Source: DATKZH01 sp964475955 | Lineage (GTDB): Bacteria > Planctomycetota > Planctomycetia > Pirellulales > Thermoguttaceae | Assembly (NCBI GenBank): GCA_964475955.1 | Contig: CAYYZY010000023.1 | Location: 1-59,661, forward strand | Length of the DNA stretch: 59,661 bases | Reading direction: 5' to 3' | In this document: in pieces, positions 17,285-26,443 of the stretch | How positions within the stretch are numbered: position 1 is the first letter of the stretch | Layout of the letters: every line of letters starts with the position of its first letter | The notes under the pieces: generated by a model | What the model was told of the DNA's origin: nothing | The model's input: the letters and a program-made list of their open reading frames with translations, nothing else | The model's database searches: none | Translations under genes and position numbers: made by a program

Positions 17285-17941
17285 ATGGGTGAAAAAGATC
17301 AGTTCCCGAATCAGAAGCCGGGCACGTGGTTTGCTCTCTACGCGGCGGCTTCGATCGTGCCGGCCCTGTTGCTGCTCGTACTCGTTCTGGCTCCGACGGG
17401 CGCGCTGCGCGTCGCCTTTGAGGACGTGCTGCGATACGGGCTCGTGCTCTGGTTCGCCCTGGGGATGTACGTGGTGGCGGTCGGCCACGGGATTTACCTC
17501 GGCCATCGTTTCGAGGCGTGGGAGTACGTCCAGGGGATCGTGATCGCGGTCTTCCTCCTCGGCGCCATCGCCGCGACGATCCGGTTCCTTTACGCGGCCC
17601 CGTCGCCGATCCCCGTCCACTGGGGCGTGATGCACGTGGCCGTACTTTGCGTGGTGCTGTTCCTCTGCGCGTCGACCACGCACGACGTCGTGGAGCGCGT
17701 GAGGGGTTTCTGCGTGCAAGCGATGGAAGATCGAGTCGACGAGTGCAAGCAGGCGCAGCAGCGCGCGGCGGCAAGCCAGCGAAGGTCCGAGGCAATGCTT
17801 CAGGGATTGAACGGCGCGCTCGACGCGGCGGCGGCCGAGATCACGAAAGCCTCGGAAGAGAATCAGAAGGCGGCGGCCGGGTTCGACAAGGCTTTGGCGG
17901 AGATCAAGCGGATGCGTCCCAAGAAGGGCGTCGGGACGTAG
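17285..17941 (+). CDS. membrane protein with C-terminal coiled coil, 218 aa
   Basis: About four membrane helices span residues ~15-140 (FALYAAASIVPALLLLVLVL, YGLVLWFALGMYVVAVGHGI, YVQGIVIAVFLLGAIAATIR, VMHVAVLCVVLFLCASTTHD). A long Ala/Gln/Glu-rich helix follows (CKQAQQRAAASQRRSEAMLQ to AAAGFDKALAEIKRM), likely a coiled coil. Topology and tail suggest a scaffold or sensor. The next gene, 87 bases downstream, also encodes a membrane-anchored coiled-coil protein, so the two may be co-transcribed partners. No family is recognised. Confidence 0.75.
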   Translation: MGEKDQFPNQKPGTWFALYAAASIVPALLLLVLVLAPTGALRVAFEDVLRYGLVLWFALGMYVVAVGHGIYLGHRFEAWEYVQGIVIAVFLLGAIAATIRFLYAAPSPIPVHWGVMHVAVLCVVLFLCASTTHDVVERVRGFCVQAMEDRVDECKQAQQRAAASQRRSEAMLQGLNGALDAAAAEITKASEENQKAAAGFDKALAEIKRMRPKKGVGT

Positions 17942-18028
17942 TACGTAAAAGGAAATCGCGAGAGCGGTTCTCCGACCGCCACAACGACCAACGACACCCA
18001 AACTCAGTCTTACACAGGGGTCGCTGCC

Positions 18029-18847
18029 ATGTTGGCGAGATGGATTGGTATCATCGTCCTGGTGGTGGTCGTCGTCGCCATGGTCTTCCTCGGGGTGGTG
18101 TACGGACCGGCGCTGGGTCTTACGGCCGCGGTCGCGCCGCCGAACGCCTCGGGCTCGCCGTCCGCGTCCAGTCCCGGCCAGGCCTCGCAGCCGAGCCCGC
18201 ACTACGTCACCGTCGAGCAGTACCAGAGGGAGCGGGAGGAAGACCTGAAGCTGATCGCGACCAACACCCAGGCGATCGAGGACAACCAGCAGGCGATTCA
18301 GGACAAGGCCGAACAGATCGCCGCGAACCAGGAGGCGATCCGAGCCAACTCCGATTCGATCGCCGCCGTGCGCAGTCAGTCGAACGACCTAGTGGCCATT
18401 CAGGGCGACTTGAGCAACACCCTGGAGCAGATCACCGATCGGGACGCATCGGGCACCCCGTTCCCCAACGTCCTGTCGATCATGGCCTCGCCCGACGGCC
18501 GGCAGCAGATGGAGGAGGCCGTCCACGATTCGATGCGTGACCGCGGCACACTCGTCGTCGAGAACCGGATGTCGCAGGGCTACACGCTCATGGTCAACGA
18601 CGCATCGCACTACGTCCCTCCCCAGCAGACGGTGCGCGTCGAGGGCCTGCCGGTCGGCACCGTCGAAACGGAACTGGTCGGCCACGAATCGCCCAAGAAT
18701 TGGTCGCTCGGGCCCCCGGACTACGAGCAGCGGATCACGATCGGGCGGCGCCCGCCGCGAACCGTCTACTACGAAGCGCCCGTGGTCCAGCGCACGTATT
18801 ACCTCGACACCGGCACGGTCTACTCTCCGCCCGTCTGGGTGTGGTAA
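18029..18847 (+). CDS. membrane-anchored coiled-coil protein, 272 aa
   Basis: One N-terminal transmembrane anchor (IIVLVVVVVAMVFLGVVYGP) is followed by a Ser/Pro-rich linker. A heptad-rich region comes next (VEQYQREREEDLKLIATNTQ, AIEDNQQAIQDKAEQIAANQ). The C-terminal ~120 residues look like a beta-rich domain (TLVVENRMSQGYTLMVNDAS, VRVEGLPVGTVETELVGHES) ending in a Tyr/Val-rich stretch. The C-terminal part resembles small surface-binding beta domains, without a family name I can support. It lies 87 bases after the membrane coiled-coil gene and only 13 bases from the convergent protease-like gene. Confidence 0.75.
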   Translation: MLARWIGIIVLVVVVVAMVFLGVVYGPALGLTAAVAPPNASGSPSASSPGQASQPSPHYVTVEQYQREREEDLKLIATNTQAIEDNQQAIQDKAEQIAANQEAIRANSDSIAAVRSQSNDLVAIQGDLSNTLEQITDRDASGTPFPNVLSIMASPDGRQQMEEAVHDSMRDRGTLVVENRMSQGYTLMVNDASHYVPPQQTVRVEGLPVGTVETELVGHESPKNWSLGPPDYEQRITIGRRPPRTVYYEAPVVQRTYYLDTGTVYSPPVWVW

Positions 18848-18860
18848 CGCGGCCGGCCGT

Positions 18861-19634
18861 TCAGCGGAAGCCTTTCCTGGCCCGGGCGGCGGCGAGGCCG
18901 GCACCTTGACGGCGCCCGGCCCACGCCTGCCACGACTGCTGGAGTTGGCTCACGCCGCGGATGCCGTAGTGCTCGCGGAGCGCCTCGTCCCAGTTGCGCT
19001 GGGCGGCGGTGGCGGCGAAGGCGACGAGCGTCGCCCGGTCGTCGAGCGAGAGGAGGTATTCCGTGAGCGACGCGGCCACGCTGTAGGTCTCCCGGTCGTG
19101 CGCCCGCATGGCCTCGGCGTTCAGGATTCGGGCAAGCGGCGGCCAGTTGTCGGTCTGGGCGTACCAGCCGATGATCCGCCGGCGCGTGGCCACGCGTTCG
19201 GCGTCGTCGTTCAAGCTGGCGATGCCCTCGTTGATCCACAGGGGAAGTCCCTGCGGAAAACGCGTGGCCATCACCACGTGGCTGATCTCGTGCCTGAGCG
19301 TGCTCCCCAGCACTTGCCGGCGGCTGCCGTTCACCCAAACGCGGTGGTATTGGCGGCGCGGGTCGTCGATCACCCAGGTGTGGGCCGAGTCGTCCTCGTC
19401 GGTGATTTCCACGTGAAGCACGGTCTGCCCGACGCTCGGCGGCAACTCCGCGCCGAGCCACTGCCGGGCGATCTCCCGCCGGTACTTCTCGGCCTGGGCG
19501 AGGGCCTCGTCGGCCAGCGATTTCTCGGCGGCCATCACAACGAAGTTGTCGCTTCGCGAGAAGCCGGCCGCAACGGCGGGCGACGAGAGCGCGGCGAGCG
19601 CAAGGGCGAGCGACAAGAACGCAACGGGCTTCAT
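18861..19634 (-). CDS. secreted zinc-metalloprotease-like protein (HExxH)
   Basis: 257 aa from ATG 19634, preceded by GGAGG five bases upstream; a further ATG at 19646 overlaps that ribosome binding site and is less likely. The signal peptide is VAFLSLALALAALSSPAVAA. The core is LRHEISHVVMATRFPQGLPL then WINEGIASLND: HEISH is a zinc-binding HExxH, and the downstream NEG[IL]A segment supplies the third ligand as in MA-like (gluzincin) peptidases. The length and lack of a propeptide fit a small peptidase-MA family member. The substrate is unknown; the gene is monocistronic. Confidence 0.82.
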   Translation of the reverse strand: MKPVAFLSLALALAALSSPAVAAGFSRSDNFVVMAAEKSLADEALAQAEKYRREIARQWLGAELPPSVGQTVLHVEITDEDDSAHTWVIDDPRRQYHRVWVNGSRRQVLGSTLRHEISHVVMATRFPQGLPLWINEGIASLNDDAERVATRRRIIGWYAQTDNWPPLARILNAEAMRAHDRETYSVAASLTEYLLSLDDRATLVAFAATAAQRNWDEALREHYGIRGVSQLQQSWQAWAGRRQGAGLAAARARKGFR

Positions 19635-20078
19635 GGTTCCCTCCATGGAAAGGGCGGGGCCGGGTCGGGAGGGCCACGCCGCGGCGGCTCCCCTTGCGGG
19701 TCCTGTGCGGGAGCGGAGCCAATCCGTGGCCTTCGGGTCTTCGCGGAGTAATCAGCCGACATTGTCCACGCCGCCGTTTTTGTGTCAAGCTCGCTCTCGG
19801 CCACTGGGAACGGCCGGATGCTAGCATTGCTGTCACGCCGGGGCCGGGTGGATCGCGACGCCGCCGATGCGACCGTCGGGCTGCCCGTAGGGTGTGGGTC
19901 GAGGGACACGAGACCCACGCGATTCCGGTCGGCTCTGCGCGCGTAGGTCTCGTACCTCGACCCGCCCGACGACGAGAGGAACGGCCTGCCAGCGTGCAAA
20001 CCGTTGGGTGTGAACATACAGCGATCGCCGGGCGATGTTCAAGGCCCGTTTTTGGCCGCGCGAGCGAGGGCGCGGCGT
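19635..20078. other. intergenic region with dispersed hairpin
   Basis: About 440 bases between two minus-strand genes, holding the hairpin repeat entered separately at 19891-19966. No coding character is seen. Confidence 0.5.
19891..19966. repeat. dispersed long hairpin repeat
   Basis: The left arm GTGGGTCGAGG...ACGAGACCCAC and the right arm GTAGGTCTCGTACCTCGACCCGCC are imperfect reverse complements about 25 bases long, around a ~25-base loop. I recall the motif (GGTGGGTCGAG... CTCGACCCACC) as a multicopy intergenic element in planctomycetes. Confidence 0.55.
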
Positions 20079-21167
20079 TTATCGCTGCACGCGTCCCGAG
20101 CCCTGGCCGGCGGCCAGCGCCTCGATCTCCGCGACGGTGGCGAAGTTGACGTCGCCGGGCATGGAGTGCTTGAGGCAACTGGCGGCCACGGCGAAGCGCA
20201 GGGCGGCGTCGGGCCGGGCGTGCTTCTCGCTATCCAGGGCGTAGATCAGCCCGGCGACGAACGAGTCGCCGGCCCCCACCCGGTCGACGATGCTGCGGAT
20301 CTCGTACGGCCGGTAGTTGCCCTCCGCGTCGAGCGGGGCGAAGTGGACCTCGTCCGCCTTGCCGTCCAGGAGCATCGCCCCCCAGTTGTTGTGCGTGGCC
20401 GAAATGCTCTCGCGCAGCGTGATTGCCACCTGGGAGACGTTGGGGAACCGCTGGCGGATCTGCCGGGCGACGTCTTCGTAGGCGGCGGCGTTGATGCGGC
20501 CTTCCTCGACCGACGTGCCTTCGGCGCGAATGCCGAGCACCTTCTCCGCGTCCTCTTCGTTCCCCACGACGAGGTCCACAAGCGGCAGGATCTCCGACAT
20601 GCACTGGCCGGCCAGCGTGGCCGGGTCGCGATCCGCGTGCCACCGCCAGAGCTTCTTGCGGAAGTTGAGATCGCACGACACCGTGGCCCCCTTCTGCGCG
20701 GCCAATCGCACCAGGGTGAGGGTCGCCTGAAACGCGTTCTCGCTCAGAGCGGGCGTGATGCCGGTCACGTGCACGCGTGTGACCCCCTCCAGGGCCGCCG
20801 CAAAGTCGTACTCGTCGGGGGCGGCCAGGCTGACGGCGCTGGAGTCGCGATCGTAGATCACCTGCGAGCTCCGCTGGTTGGCGCCCGTCTCCAGGAAGTA
20901 GATCCCCAGCCGCCCCGAATCGCGGCGCAAAACGTGGCCCGTGTCGATCCCCAGGTTGCGGAGGTTTCCGACCAAAGCATCGGCCATCGGGTTTTTGGGC
21001 AGGGCGGTCAGGTAGCGCACGGGCCGGCCGAGCAGGGCCAGCGACGACGAGACGTTCGACTCGCCCCCGCCGAACGTCACCTCCAGCGTGCCGGGTAGCG
21101 CCTGCCGAAACCGCAGCAGCCCCGGCGGGGCCACCCGCATCATGATCTCACCGAATGCCAGAAACAT
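20079..21167 (-). CDS. kdgK: PfkB family sugar kinase, 2-keto-3-deoxygluconate kinase type
   Basis: 362 aa. The N-terminal MFLAFGEIMMRVAPPG and the FGGGESNVSSSLALLG segment are typical of KDG kinases. The C-terminal PfkB signature is DRVGAGDSFVAGLIYAL, with the catalytic Asp in GAGD. Internal CDLNFRKKLW and VVGNEEDAEKVLG fit the family. It would phosphorylate 2-keto-3-deoxygluconate to KDPG in uronate or pectin breakdown. It lies 27 bases downstream of the DUF1080 gene and so is probably the last gene of an operon with 21195-21947 and perhaps 22018-22716. The exact sugar is inferred. Confidence 0.87.
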   Translation of the reverse strand: MFLAFGEIMMRVAPPGLLRFRQALPGTLEVTFGGGESNVSSSLALLGRPVRYLTALPKNPMADALVGNLRNLGIDTGHVLRRDSGRLGIYFLETGANQRSSQVIYDRDSSAVSLAAPDEYDFAAALEGVTRVHVTGITPALSENAFQATLTLVRLAAQKGATVSCDLNFRKKLWRWHADRDPATLAGQCMSEILPLVDLVVGNEEDAEKVLGIRAEGTSVEEGRINAAAYEDVARQIRQRFPNVSQVAITLRESISATHNNWGAMLLDGKADEVHFAPLDAEGNYRPYEIRSIVDRVGAGDSFVAGLIYALDSEKHARPDAALRFAVAASCLKHSMPGDVNFATVAEIEALAAGQGSGRVQR

Positions 21168-21194
21168 GGCGTCTCCTTGTCCGTAGGATCGCGG

Positions 21195-21947
21195 TCAATC
21201 CAGCCTCTTGATATACACGTTCCGGAACTGGACCAGGCTCGAGGCCGGGCGGAACTCGCCCGTCTTCTTGTTCAGGCCGCCGTGGTGCTGGAGACCGATC
21301 GGCCCGCGATCGGGAAGGCCGGGGAGCCGGGCGTCGTCGATCACCCGCTTGCCGTTCAGGTCGATCGTCACCCGGTCGCCCTTCACGGCGATCACCAGCG
21401 TGTTCCACTCGCCCACGGGCTTGTCGGCGCGGACCTTGGGCACGGCGCCGGCGCGGACTTCGGGCGGCATGTTCTTGTCGTTCCGGTAGCCCCAAAGCTC
21501 GCCGGAGCCGATCGGCCAGCACCAGAGGTTCACCTGCGCCTTGGGGTGGCCGCGCAGAAAAATGCCCGAGTCGGCATTGGGCCGTTCGACCTTGACCACC
21601 TTGCCGTCGGCATCGGTTTCGTAGGAGCCGTCGGGCAAGATGTTGGGCATGGCGTAGAGGCCCGTGGCCCGCTTGAACCGCCAGTCGATCGAGAGGACGA
21701 AATCGCCGAACGACTCCTCGGTCCAAAGGTTCTTGTCGCGCTTGGCTTCCGACTGCGCGTCGTAGTCGATCGCGCCGTCGACCACCTTCCAATGGCCGCC
21801 GTCCCCTTCCGGCACCTTCCAACCGGCCAGGTCCTTGCCGTTGAAAAGCGGCTCCCAGCCCTCGCCGGGCGGCGGTCCGGCCAGGGTCGTGCCGGTTGCC
21901 GAAGCGATCGTGAAAGCGGCAAGCGCGATGGCGACGAACGTTTTCAT
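21195..21947 (-). CDS. secreted DUF1080 (3-keto-disaccharide hydrolase-like) protein
   Basis: 250 aa with a signal peptide (FVAIALAAFTIASATGTTLA). The DUF1080 lectin-like jelly roll begins GWEPLFNGKDLAGWKVPEGD and continues through DFVLSIDWRFKRATG, NADSGIFLRG and GPIGLQHHGG, to the final strand VQFRNVYIKRLD. The family binds or hydrolyses sugar derivatives; some members cleave 3-keto-glycosides. The gene is followed by kdgK (27 bases) and preceded by the SGNH hydrolase gene (70 bases), consistent with a carbohydrate-use operon. Confidence 0.88.
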   Translation of the reverse strand: MKTFVAIALAAFTIASATGTTLAGPPPGEGWEPLFNGKDLAGWKVPEGDGGHWKVVDGAIDYDAQSEAKRDKNLWTEESFGDFVLSIDWRFKRATGLYAMPNILPDGSYETDADGKVVKVERPNADSGIFLRGHPKAQVNLWCWPIGSGELWGYRNDKNMPPEVRAGAVPKVRADKPVGEWNTLVIAVKGDRVTIDLNGKRVIDDARLPGLPDRGPIGLQHHGGLNKKTGEFRPASSLVQFRNVYIKRLD

Positions 21948-22017
21948 GGTGCGGTACCTCCCATCGGTGATGCGCCCGGGGGCGCGGTGTAGTGGATCGC
22001 TCGGCCGGCGGCGATCC

Positions 22018-22716
22018 CTATTTGTCGAGCTTCAGGTGCGGAAACACCAGGGCCGACCAGAGCTTGTAGCCGGCGGCGTTGAGGTGCAGGCCGTCGCGTC
22101 GGAAGAGCTTTGCTCGCGGCTTTCCGTCGTCGCCGATCATGGGCGCGTCGACGTCGACCAGCGCGAGCCGCTCGTCCTTCTCCGCAATGCGCCGGATGCG
22201 CCGGTTCGCCTCGCGCATCTTGTCGACCAGGTTCCAGCGGCGGAGGCTCGGCTTGATGGCGACGAAGACGATGCGCGTCTCCGGGAGCGCCTCGTGCACC
22301 TTCGCCACGAAGCGACGGTAGTCGGCCACCACCCGATCGGGACTTTTGCCCGCGGCCACGTCGTTGTCGCCCGCGTAGAGCACGACCACCTTCGGCCGGT
22401 AGGGCACGATGATCCGGTCGGCGAAGTGGATGCTGTCGGCGATCTGCGACCCGCCGAACCCGCGGTTGATCACCGGCAGGCCGGGGAAGCACTTCTCGAC
22501 GTCCCAGCCCACGATACTCGAGCTGCCCACGAAGAGGATCCCCTCCGAGGGCGGCATCTGCTCCTTGTCCCGTGCCTCGAACTGGCGGATCTTCGACTCC
22601 CAGCGGTTTTCGCCGTCGGCCCGGGCTTCGGCCGCGCGACCCGTGCCGGGCAGACCGACGACGGTCGCCAGAAGAAGGCACAACACGACCGCGGGCACGC
22701 CTCTCTCAAACAACAT
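22018..22716 (-). CDS. secreted SGNH/GDSL-type hydrolase (carbohydrate esterase-like)
   Basis: 232 aa from ATG 22716, preceded by GGGAG eight bases upstream. A signal peptide (VPAVVLCLLLATVVGLPGTG) precedes block I GILFVGSSSIVGWD (nucleophile Ser), NRGFGGSQIADSIHFADRII (block II Gly), VVVLYAGDNDVAAGKSPD (block III Asn) and DGLHLNAAGYKLWS (catalytic Asp and His of block V). This is the planctomycete version of acyl/acetyl-esterase SGNH enzymes. It probably deacetylates a polysaccharide and is likely the first gene of the operon with DUF1080 and KDG kinase. Confidence 0.88.
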   Translation of the reverse strand: MLFERGVPAVVLCLLLATVVGLPGTGRAAEARADGENRWESKIRQFEARDKEQMPPSEGILFVGSSSIVGWDVEKCFPGLPVINRGFGGSQIADSIHFADRIIVPYRPKVVVLYAGDNDVAAGKSPDRVVADYRRFVAKVHEALPETRIVFVAIKPSLRRWNLVDKMREANRRIRRIAEKDERLALVDVDAPMIGDDGKPRAKLFRRDGLHLNAAGYKLWSALVFPHLKLDK

Positions 22717-22943
22717 CGGTTGGCTCCCTACAGCTTGCGCGGCAATTACCCCGGCCACCCCTCCGCAGTCGCTCAAGTTACTTCCTGGCTGTTCCTTGGA
22801 CGCAACTCTGCGCAGGGTCAACCCCGGCAAGTCACGCGGCAACCATGATAGCACGCGCGGCCGGCCGATTCCAACCGGCGCAAGAGAGGGCGGCGACCGT
22901 GCCTCGTGCGGGACGACCCCACGGCGCGTGCCATTGCGCCCCG

Positions 22944-23312
22944 TCACTCGTCGGCCGCGCCCGGTTGGTAGGAGAATCGCCAGCGATCGGGGTCGTGGGG
23001 CAGTCGCTCGAGCGTGGCGGTGCCGGCCAGCTTCGCGCCGTTGAGGGCGACGACCCACTCGTCGTCGGTCCGCCGCGAGACGGCGTACGTGCCGCGGTCC
23101 CATCGCGTGACCGAGCCGCGCCCGCCGGAAATCGGGCCCTCGTATTCGAGAAACGCCGGGCGGTGGTCGAAGAGGGCCTCGGCGAGCATGGAGCGGGGTG
23201 CGTTGGGCGGCTCGGGCAGTGCCCAGGTGGCCAGCACGGCGTCGGCTTCGAGCATGAAGTCCCAGTGCAGTCCGCGCGGCCCCTCGTGTTCGAGGACGAC
23301 GAAGCGGGGCAT
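22944..23312 (-). CDS. LigD-type 3'-phosphoesterase domain protein
   Basis: 122 aa: MPRFVVLEHEGPRGLHWDFM, then ALFDHRPAFLEYEGPISGGRGSVTRW and NGAKLAGTATLERLPHDPDRWRFSY. This is the stand-alone form of the phosphoesterase domain found at the N-terminus of bacterial LigD ligases (DNA polymerase ligase N-terminal domain), with the HxD and conserved His residues. It would remove 3'-phosphate or ribonucleotide ends. Its ATG overlaps by one base the TGA of the long lipoprotein gene (TGATG), so the two are translationally coupled. There is no Ku or ligase gene nearby. Confidence 0.85.
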   Translation of the reverse strand: MPRFVVLEHEGPRGLHWDFMLEADAVLATWALPEPPNAPRSMLAEALFDHRPAFLEYEGPISGGRGSVTRWDRGTYAVSRRTDDEWVVALNGAKLAGTATLERLPHDPDRWRFSYQPGAADE

Positions 23313-25954
23313 CAGGCGGGGTTCGGGGCGTTGATGGTCGTCGTCACGCTGGCCGACACCGGCTCGCGGTGGTGCTCGCTGGTCGCTTCGGCCCGTACCC
23401 GAGCCGTGCCCGGGCTTGCGGCCCTCACCCGAATCCGGTACTCCAACGGCTTGGGCAGGTTGGGTTCGATGCTCGGCATGGGCGAGAAGCGGACGGTTCG
23501 GCCGTCGGGCAAGAGGGTGGTGGGGGGTGGGCCGTGCGTGCCGAACTTGACCAGCTCGAGTTCGGGCGGCAGCGTGACGACGAGGGTCACCTCGCGGTCG
23601 GACGTTTGCCCCTCGTTGTCGACCTGGACCAGGTACGTGAACTCGCGGTTCAGGTCGACCGGCTCGCGGAGCGCCGTGACGTCGACGGTCAACTTGGGCG
23701 GCCCTGCCGCTTGGGCCGCCTCGATCCGGACCGACACCCGGTCTTCGCCCTGCGCCCCTTCGGTGGAGGTCACGCGCACCAGCGCCTCCGCTCCGCGCGT
23801 CGCCTGAGCACAGGTGCATTCGACGAGGAGCCGTCGACTGCTCCCAACCGGCAATCGGTCGAGCTGCCAGGAGACAACGCCCTCCGACTCGACGTGGCCC
23901 GGGGAGGCCCTGACCGGCGTCAGGCTGGCGTCGAACGCCGCGGCGACCCGCACCTCGGTCAGGGCCCGCCCGCCCGTGTTGGCCACCTCGATCGTGAACA
24001 GGGCCTCTTCGCCCAACGTCGCCGAGGACGGCCCGACCAGGTTGAGGCTCATACTGGCCGGACCGGAGGGGCGCGGCTCGGGCTCGGCCGGCCGTTCGAC
24101 CGGCGGCTGTTCGACCGCCGGCCGTTCCGGCTGTGGCTGCGGTTTTGGCTTCGTTTGCGGTTGCGCCTGCGGTTGTGGCTGCACCTGGGCGGCCTCGACG
24201 GCGCTGATGCACGCCGAGTCGGTGGCCAGGACCTCGCCGTCGCCGATCAACTCGACCCGGTTGCACAGCCGTCCGGCCTGCGTCACGCGCAGCACCACGC
24301 CGATCTGCTGCGACTGCCCCGGGCCGAGCGGAACGTTCAGGTCCTTCTCAATGGGGCTGGCCGCCGCGGCGTGTTCCAGACCCTCGTCGAAGTGGTCTTT
24401 GATCAGCAGCGTGCCGGTCGGCACCTGGCCGCGGTTGGTGATCAGGATGGTAAACGTGACGTCCTGGCCCACGAAGACCTGCCGTTCGGGCCCGGCGACC
24501 CGGACTTCGACCGAAGGCGACGAAACGGTCGTCGTGGCGCAGTGCTTCGCCTGAAGCCCCCCGGCGGCCGTGGCCTCGGCGCAGTTGGTCACGCTGCCGG
24601 CCCGTTCGGCCCGGAAGTCGACTTCGACGGTGCGCGTTTCGTGGGCGGCGAGGCTCGCCAGGGTCCATCGGACGGAACCGCCCGACAGCTCGCCGGCCGG
24701 CCTGCTCGCCAGGTAGGTGAGCCCTTCGGGGACGGCGTCGGCGAGCGTGACTTCTTCGGCGGGCAGATCGCCCGGGTTGGAAACCTCGATGCGATAGGTG
24801 AGCGTGGCTCCGACGCTCCCCACGGCCGGTCCCGTCGTTTGCACCGTGAGCCCGGGGGCCGACCAGGTCTTTAGCGCCGTGCCGCTACCGATCACCAGGC
24901 GCCGGCCGCCGCCCAGTTCGGCCGGCCGGATGATCTCGATGCCGACGCGGTTGGTGCCCGGCGCCGGCTCCTGCTGGAGCATCTCGGCGCTGGCCTGGCC
25001 GTTCTCGTCGGTGGCGACCTCGACGGCGGCGGCGCCGTCGGGCGCGAATCCGGCGGGCGGGCCGTCGAGCACCTCGTAGCGCACGGGCCAGCCCACGCAC
25101 GGCGACCCGTTCGACTGGCGCGTGACGGTCGTGGTGAACAGGTGCGAGGTGCCGGCCGGGTTGATCGACGGCGGCGGCAGCGCCCATTGGGCGTCGACCC
25201 AGTGGATGGCGGCCGTCTGTTTGCGCGACGGCCAAAGGCGGACGTTGGGGGCGTACGCCGTGACGCGGCTGGTCCCTTCGCTGGGCGAGGTGACCGTGAT
25301 CCAGGCCTGGCCGCGCTGGACGAGCACGTCGTCGTTGGGCGAGGGGGTTCCCCGGGTGATGCGGAACCCGCGCCGCGACGTGGTGCCGACGGCGAACGTG
25401 TTGTCGATCTTCCGGGGCCGCGTGAAATCCCAGACGAGAATATCGGCCAACGTTCTTCTACCCAGCTCGACGAACTGCCCCACGCCGCCCGGCTCGATCA
25501 TCCACTCCACGCGCTCGTTGGTCCTCAGGCGGTTGTCGGCCCCCACGACGCCGGCCAGCACGACCACTTCGCTCTGGACGGGCGCGACCGTCTCTCCGGG
25601 GCAGACCACCACGCGCACGCGGTCCGACGGGCGCGCCGGCACCGTCGCCTGCGGGTAGCCGGGCGGTGCGGCGACCGGCGGCGGGACTGCGGCGACCGGC
25701 GGCGTGACCTCGCCAACGGGCGGCGCGGTGGCCGTCGGCGGTGCAGCGGAAACCGGCGGAGTGCCGACGACCGGCGGAGTGCCGACGACCCCCGGCCGGG
25801 GCGTGATGAGCGGCTCGACGAAGATCCGCTCGCCGGTCGGATCGATCCGCGGCGGGTTCACCTCGAACTGGGCGCATCCGGCCACCCCCAGCGCGCAGAC
25901 CGCCATCGCCCAAGCGACGTATCGGCCTCCGGCCTTGGAGCAACTCACGGCCAT
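23312..25954 (-). CDS. large DUF11/CARDB-type lipoprotein, 880 aa
   Basis: The ATG at 25954 leads a lipoprotein signal with the lipobox LGVAGC. A Pro/Val repetitive linker follows (VGTPPVVGTPPVSAAPPTAT), then several Ig-like beta domains. DUF11-type repeats are recognisable by LTYRIEVSNPGDLPAEEVTL, VTFTILITNRGQVPTGTLLI, FTIEVANTGGRALTEVRVA and FTYLVQVDNEGQTSDREVTL. A Gln/Pro/Lys spacer (about residues 590-620) separates two blocks. It is probably an outer-membrane-anchored surface or adhesion protein. Its stop codon overlaps the start of the LigD-like phosphoesterase, an odd functional pairing. Confidence 0.87.
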   Translation of the reverse strand: MAVSCSKAGGRYVAWAMAVCALGVAGCAQFEVNPPRIDPTGERIFVEPLITPRPGVVGTPPVVGTPPVSAAPPTATAPPVGEVTPPVAAVPPPVAAPPGYPQATVPARPSDRVRVVVCPGETVAPVQSEVVVLAGVVGADNRLRTNERVEWMIEPGGVGQFVELGRRTLADILVWDFTRPRKIDNTFAVGTTSRRGFRITRGTPSPNDDVLVQRGQAWITVTSPSEGTSRVTAYAPNVRLWPSRKQTAAIHWVDAQWALPPPSINPAGTSHLFTTTVTRQSNGSPCVGWPVRYEVLDGPPAGFAPDGAAAVEVATDENGQASAEMLQQEPAPGTNRVGIEIIRPAELGGGRRLVIGSGTALKTWSAPGLTVQTTGPAVGSVGATLTYRIEVSNPGDLPAEEVTLADAVPEGLTYLASRPAGELSGGSVRWTLASLAAHETRTVEVDFRAERAGSVTNCAEATAAGGLQAKHCATTTVSSPSVEVRVAGPERQVFVGQDVTFTILITNRGQVPTGTLLIKDHFDEGLEHAAAASPIEKDLNVPLGPGQSQQIGVVLRVTQAGRLCNRVELIGDGEVLATDSACISAVEAAQVQPQPQAQPQTKPKPQPQPERPAVEQPPVERPAEPEPRPSGPASMSLNLVGPSSATLGEEALFTIEVANTGGRALTEVRVAAAFDASLTPVRASPGHVESEGVVSWQLDRLPVGSSRRLLVECTCAQATRGAEALVRVTSTEGAQGEDRVSVRIEAAQAAGPPKLTVDVTALREPVDLNREFTYLVQVDNEGQTSDREVTLVVTLPPELELVKFGTHGPPPTTLLPDGRTVRFSPMPSIEPNLPKPLEYRIRVRAASPGTARVRAEATSEHHREPVSASVTTTINAPNPA

Positions 25955-26443
25955 CCTCCGGCCAGGCGGGGGCGTGACGCGGTCCTCGCGCGGCGCATAC
26001 CTTGCGCCCGATGCGCATGATCCCAACAATGCAAACGTAGCACGCGTTTTGGCAACATGGGGACTTTTTTCCACCTGAGGCGTTGCCAAACCGCCACACG
26101 GCTCCGCTTTCGGGCCGGAGAACCCGCACCAACCGTGCCAAACGACGCGAAATGTCGTCGCGATGGGAGTTCCCGCTTCGGCGACGCTTCGGCCACAAGG
26201 ACTCGCGGGGGACAATTTGTGTAATTCGGGGTGGCTGTAATCGAGCGCAGCGAGCCCACAGTGCCACCCATTCCGGGGGCCCGTCGTGCTGGCCTCCGCC
26301 CACCCCGCCGTAGTGGCTGAAGTGAATTCCTGGCTGTTCCCCATCCGGCTCACAAGGAGAACCTCGCAGAACGGCTCCCGAGCGTGCCGAACGGCCCTCT
26401 TGGGGAAGGTGGCGATCTCGCTCCCCTGCAAGAACGCGGGCGG
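25955..26443. other. intergenic region with short shared motif
   Basis: About 490 bases, less GC-rich than its surroundings. Near 26308-26340 the motif GGCTGAAGTGAATTCCTGGC (followed by TGTTCC) resembles 22772-22797 (GCTCAAGTTACTTCCTGGCTGTTCC-like). This suggests a dispersed repeat of about 30 bases. Confidence 0.45.
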
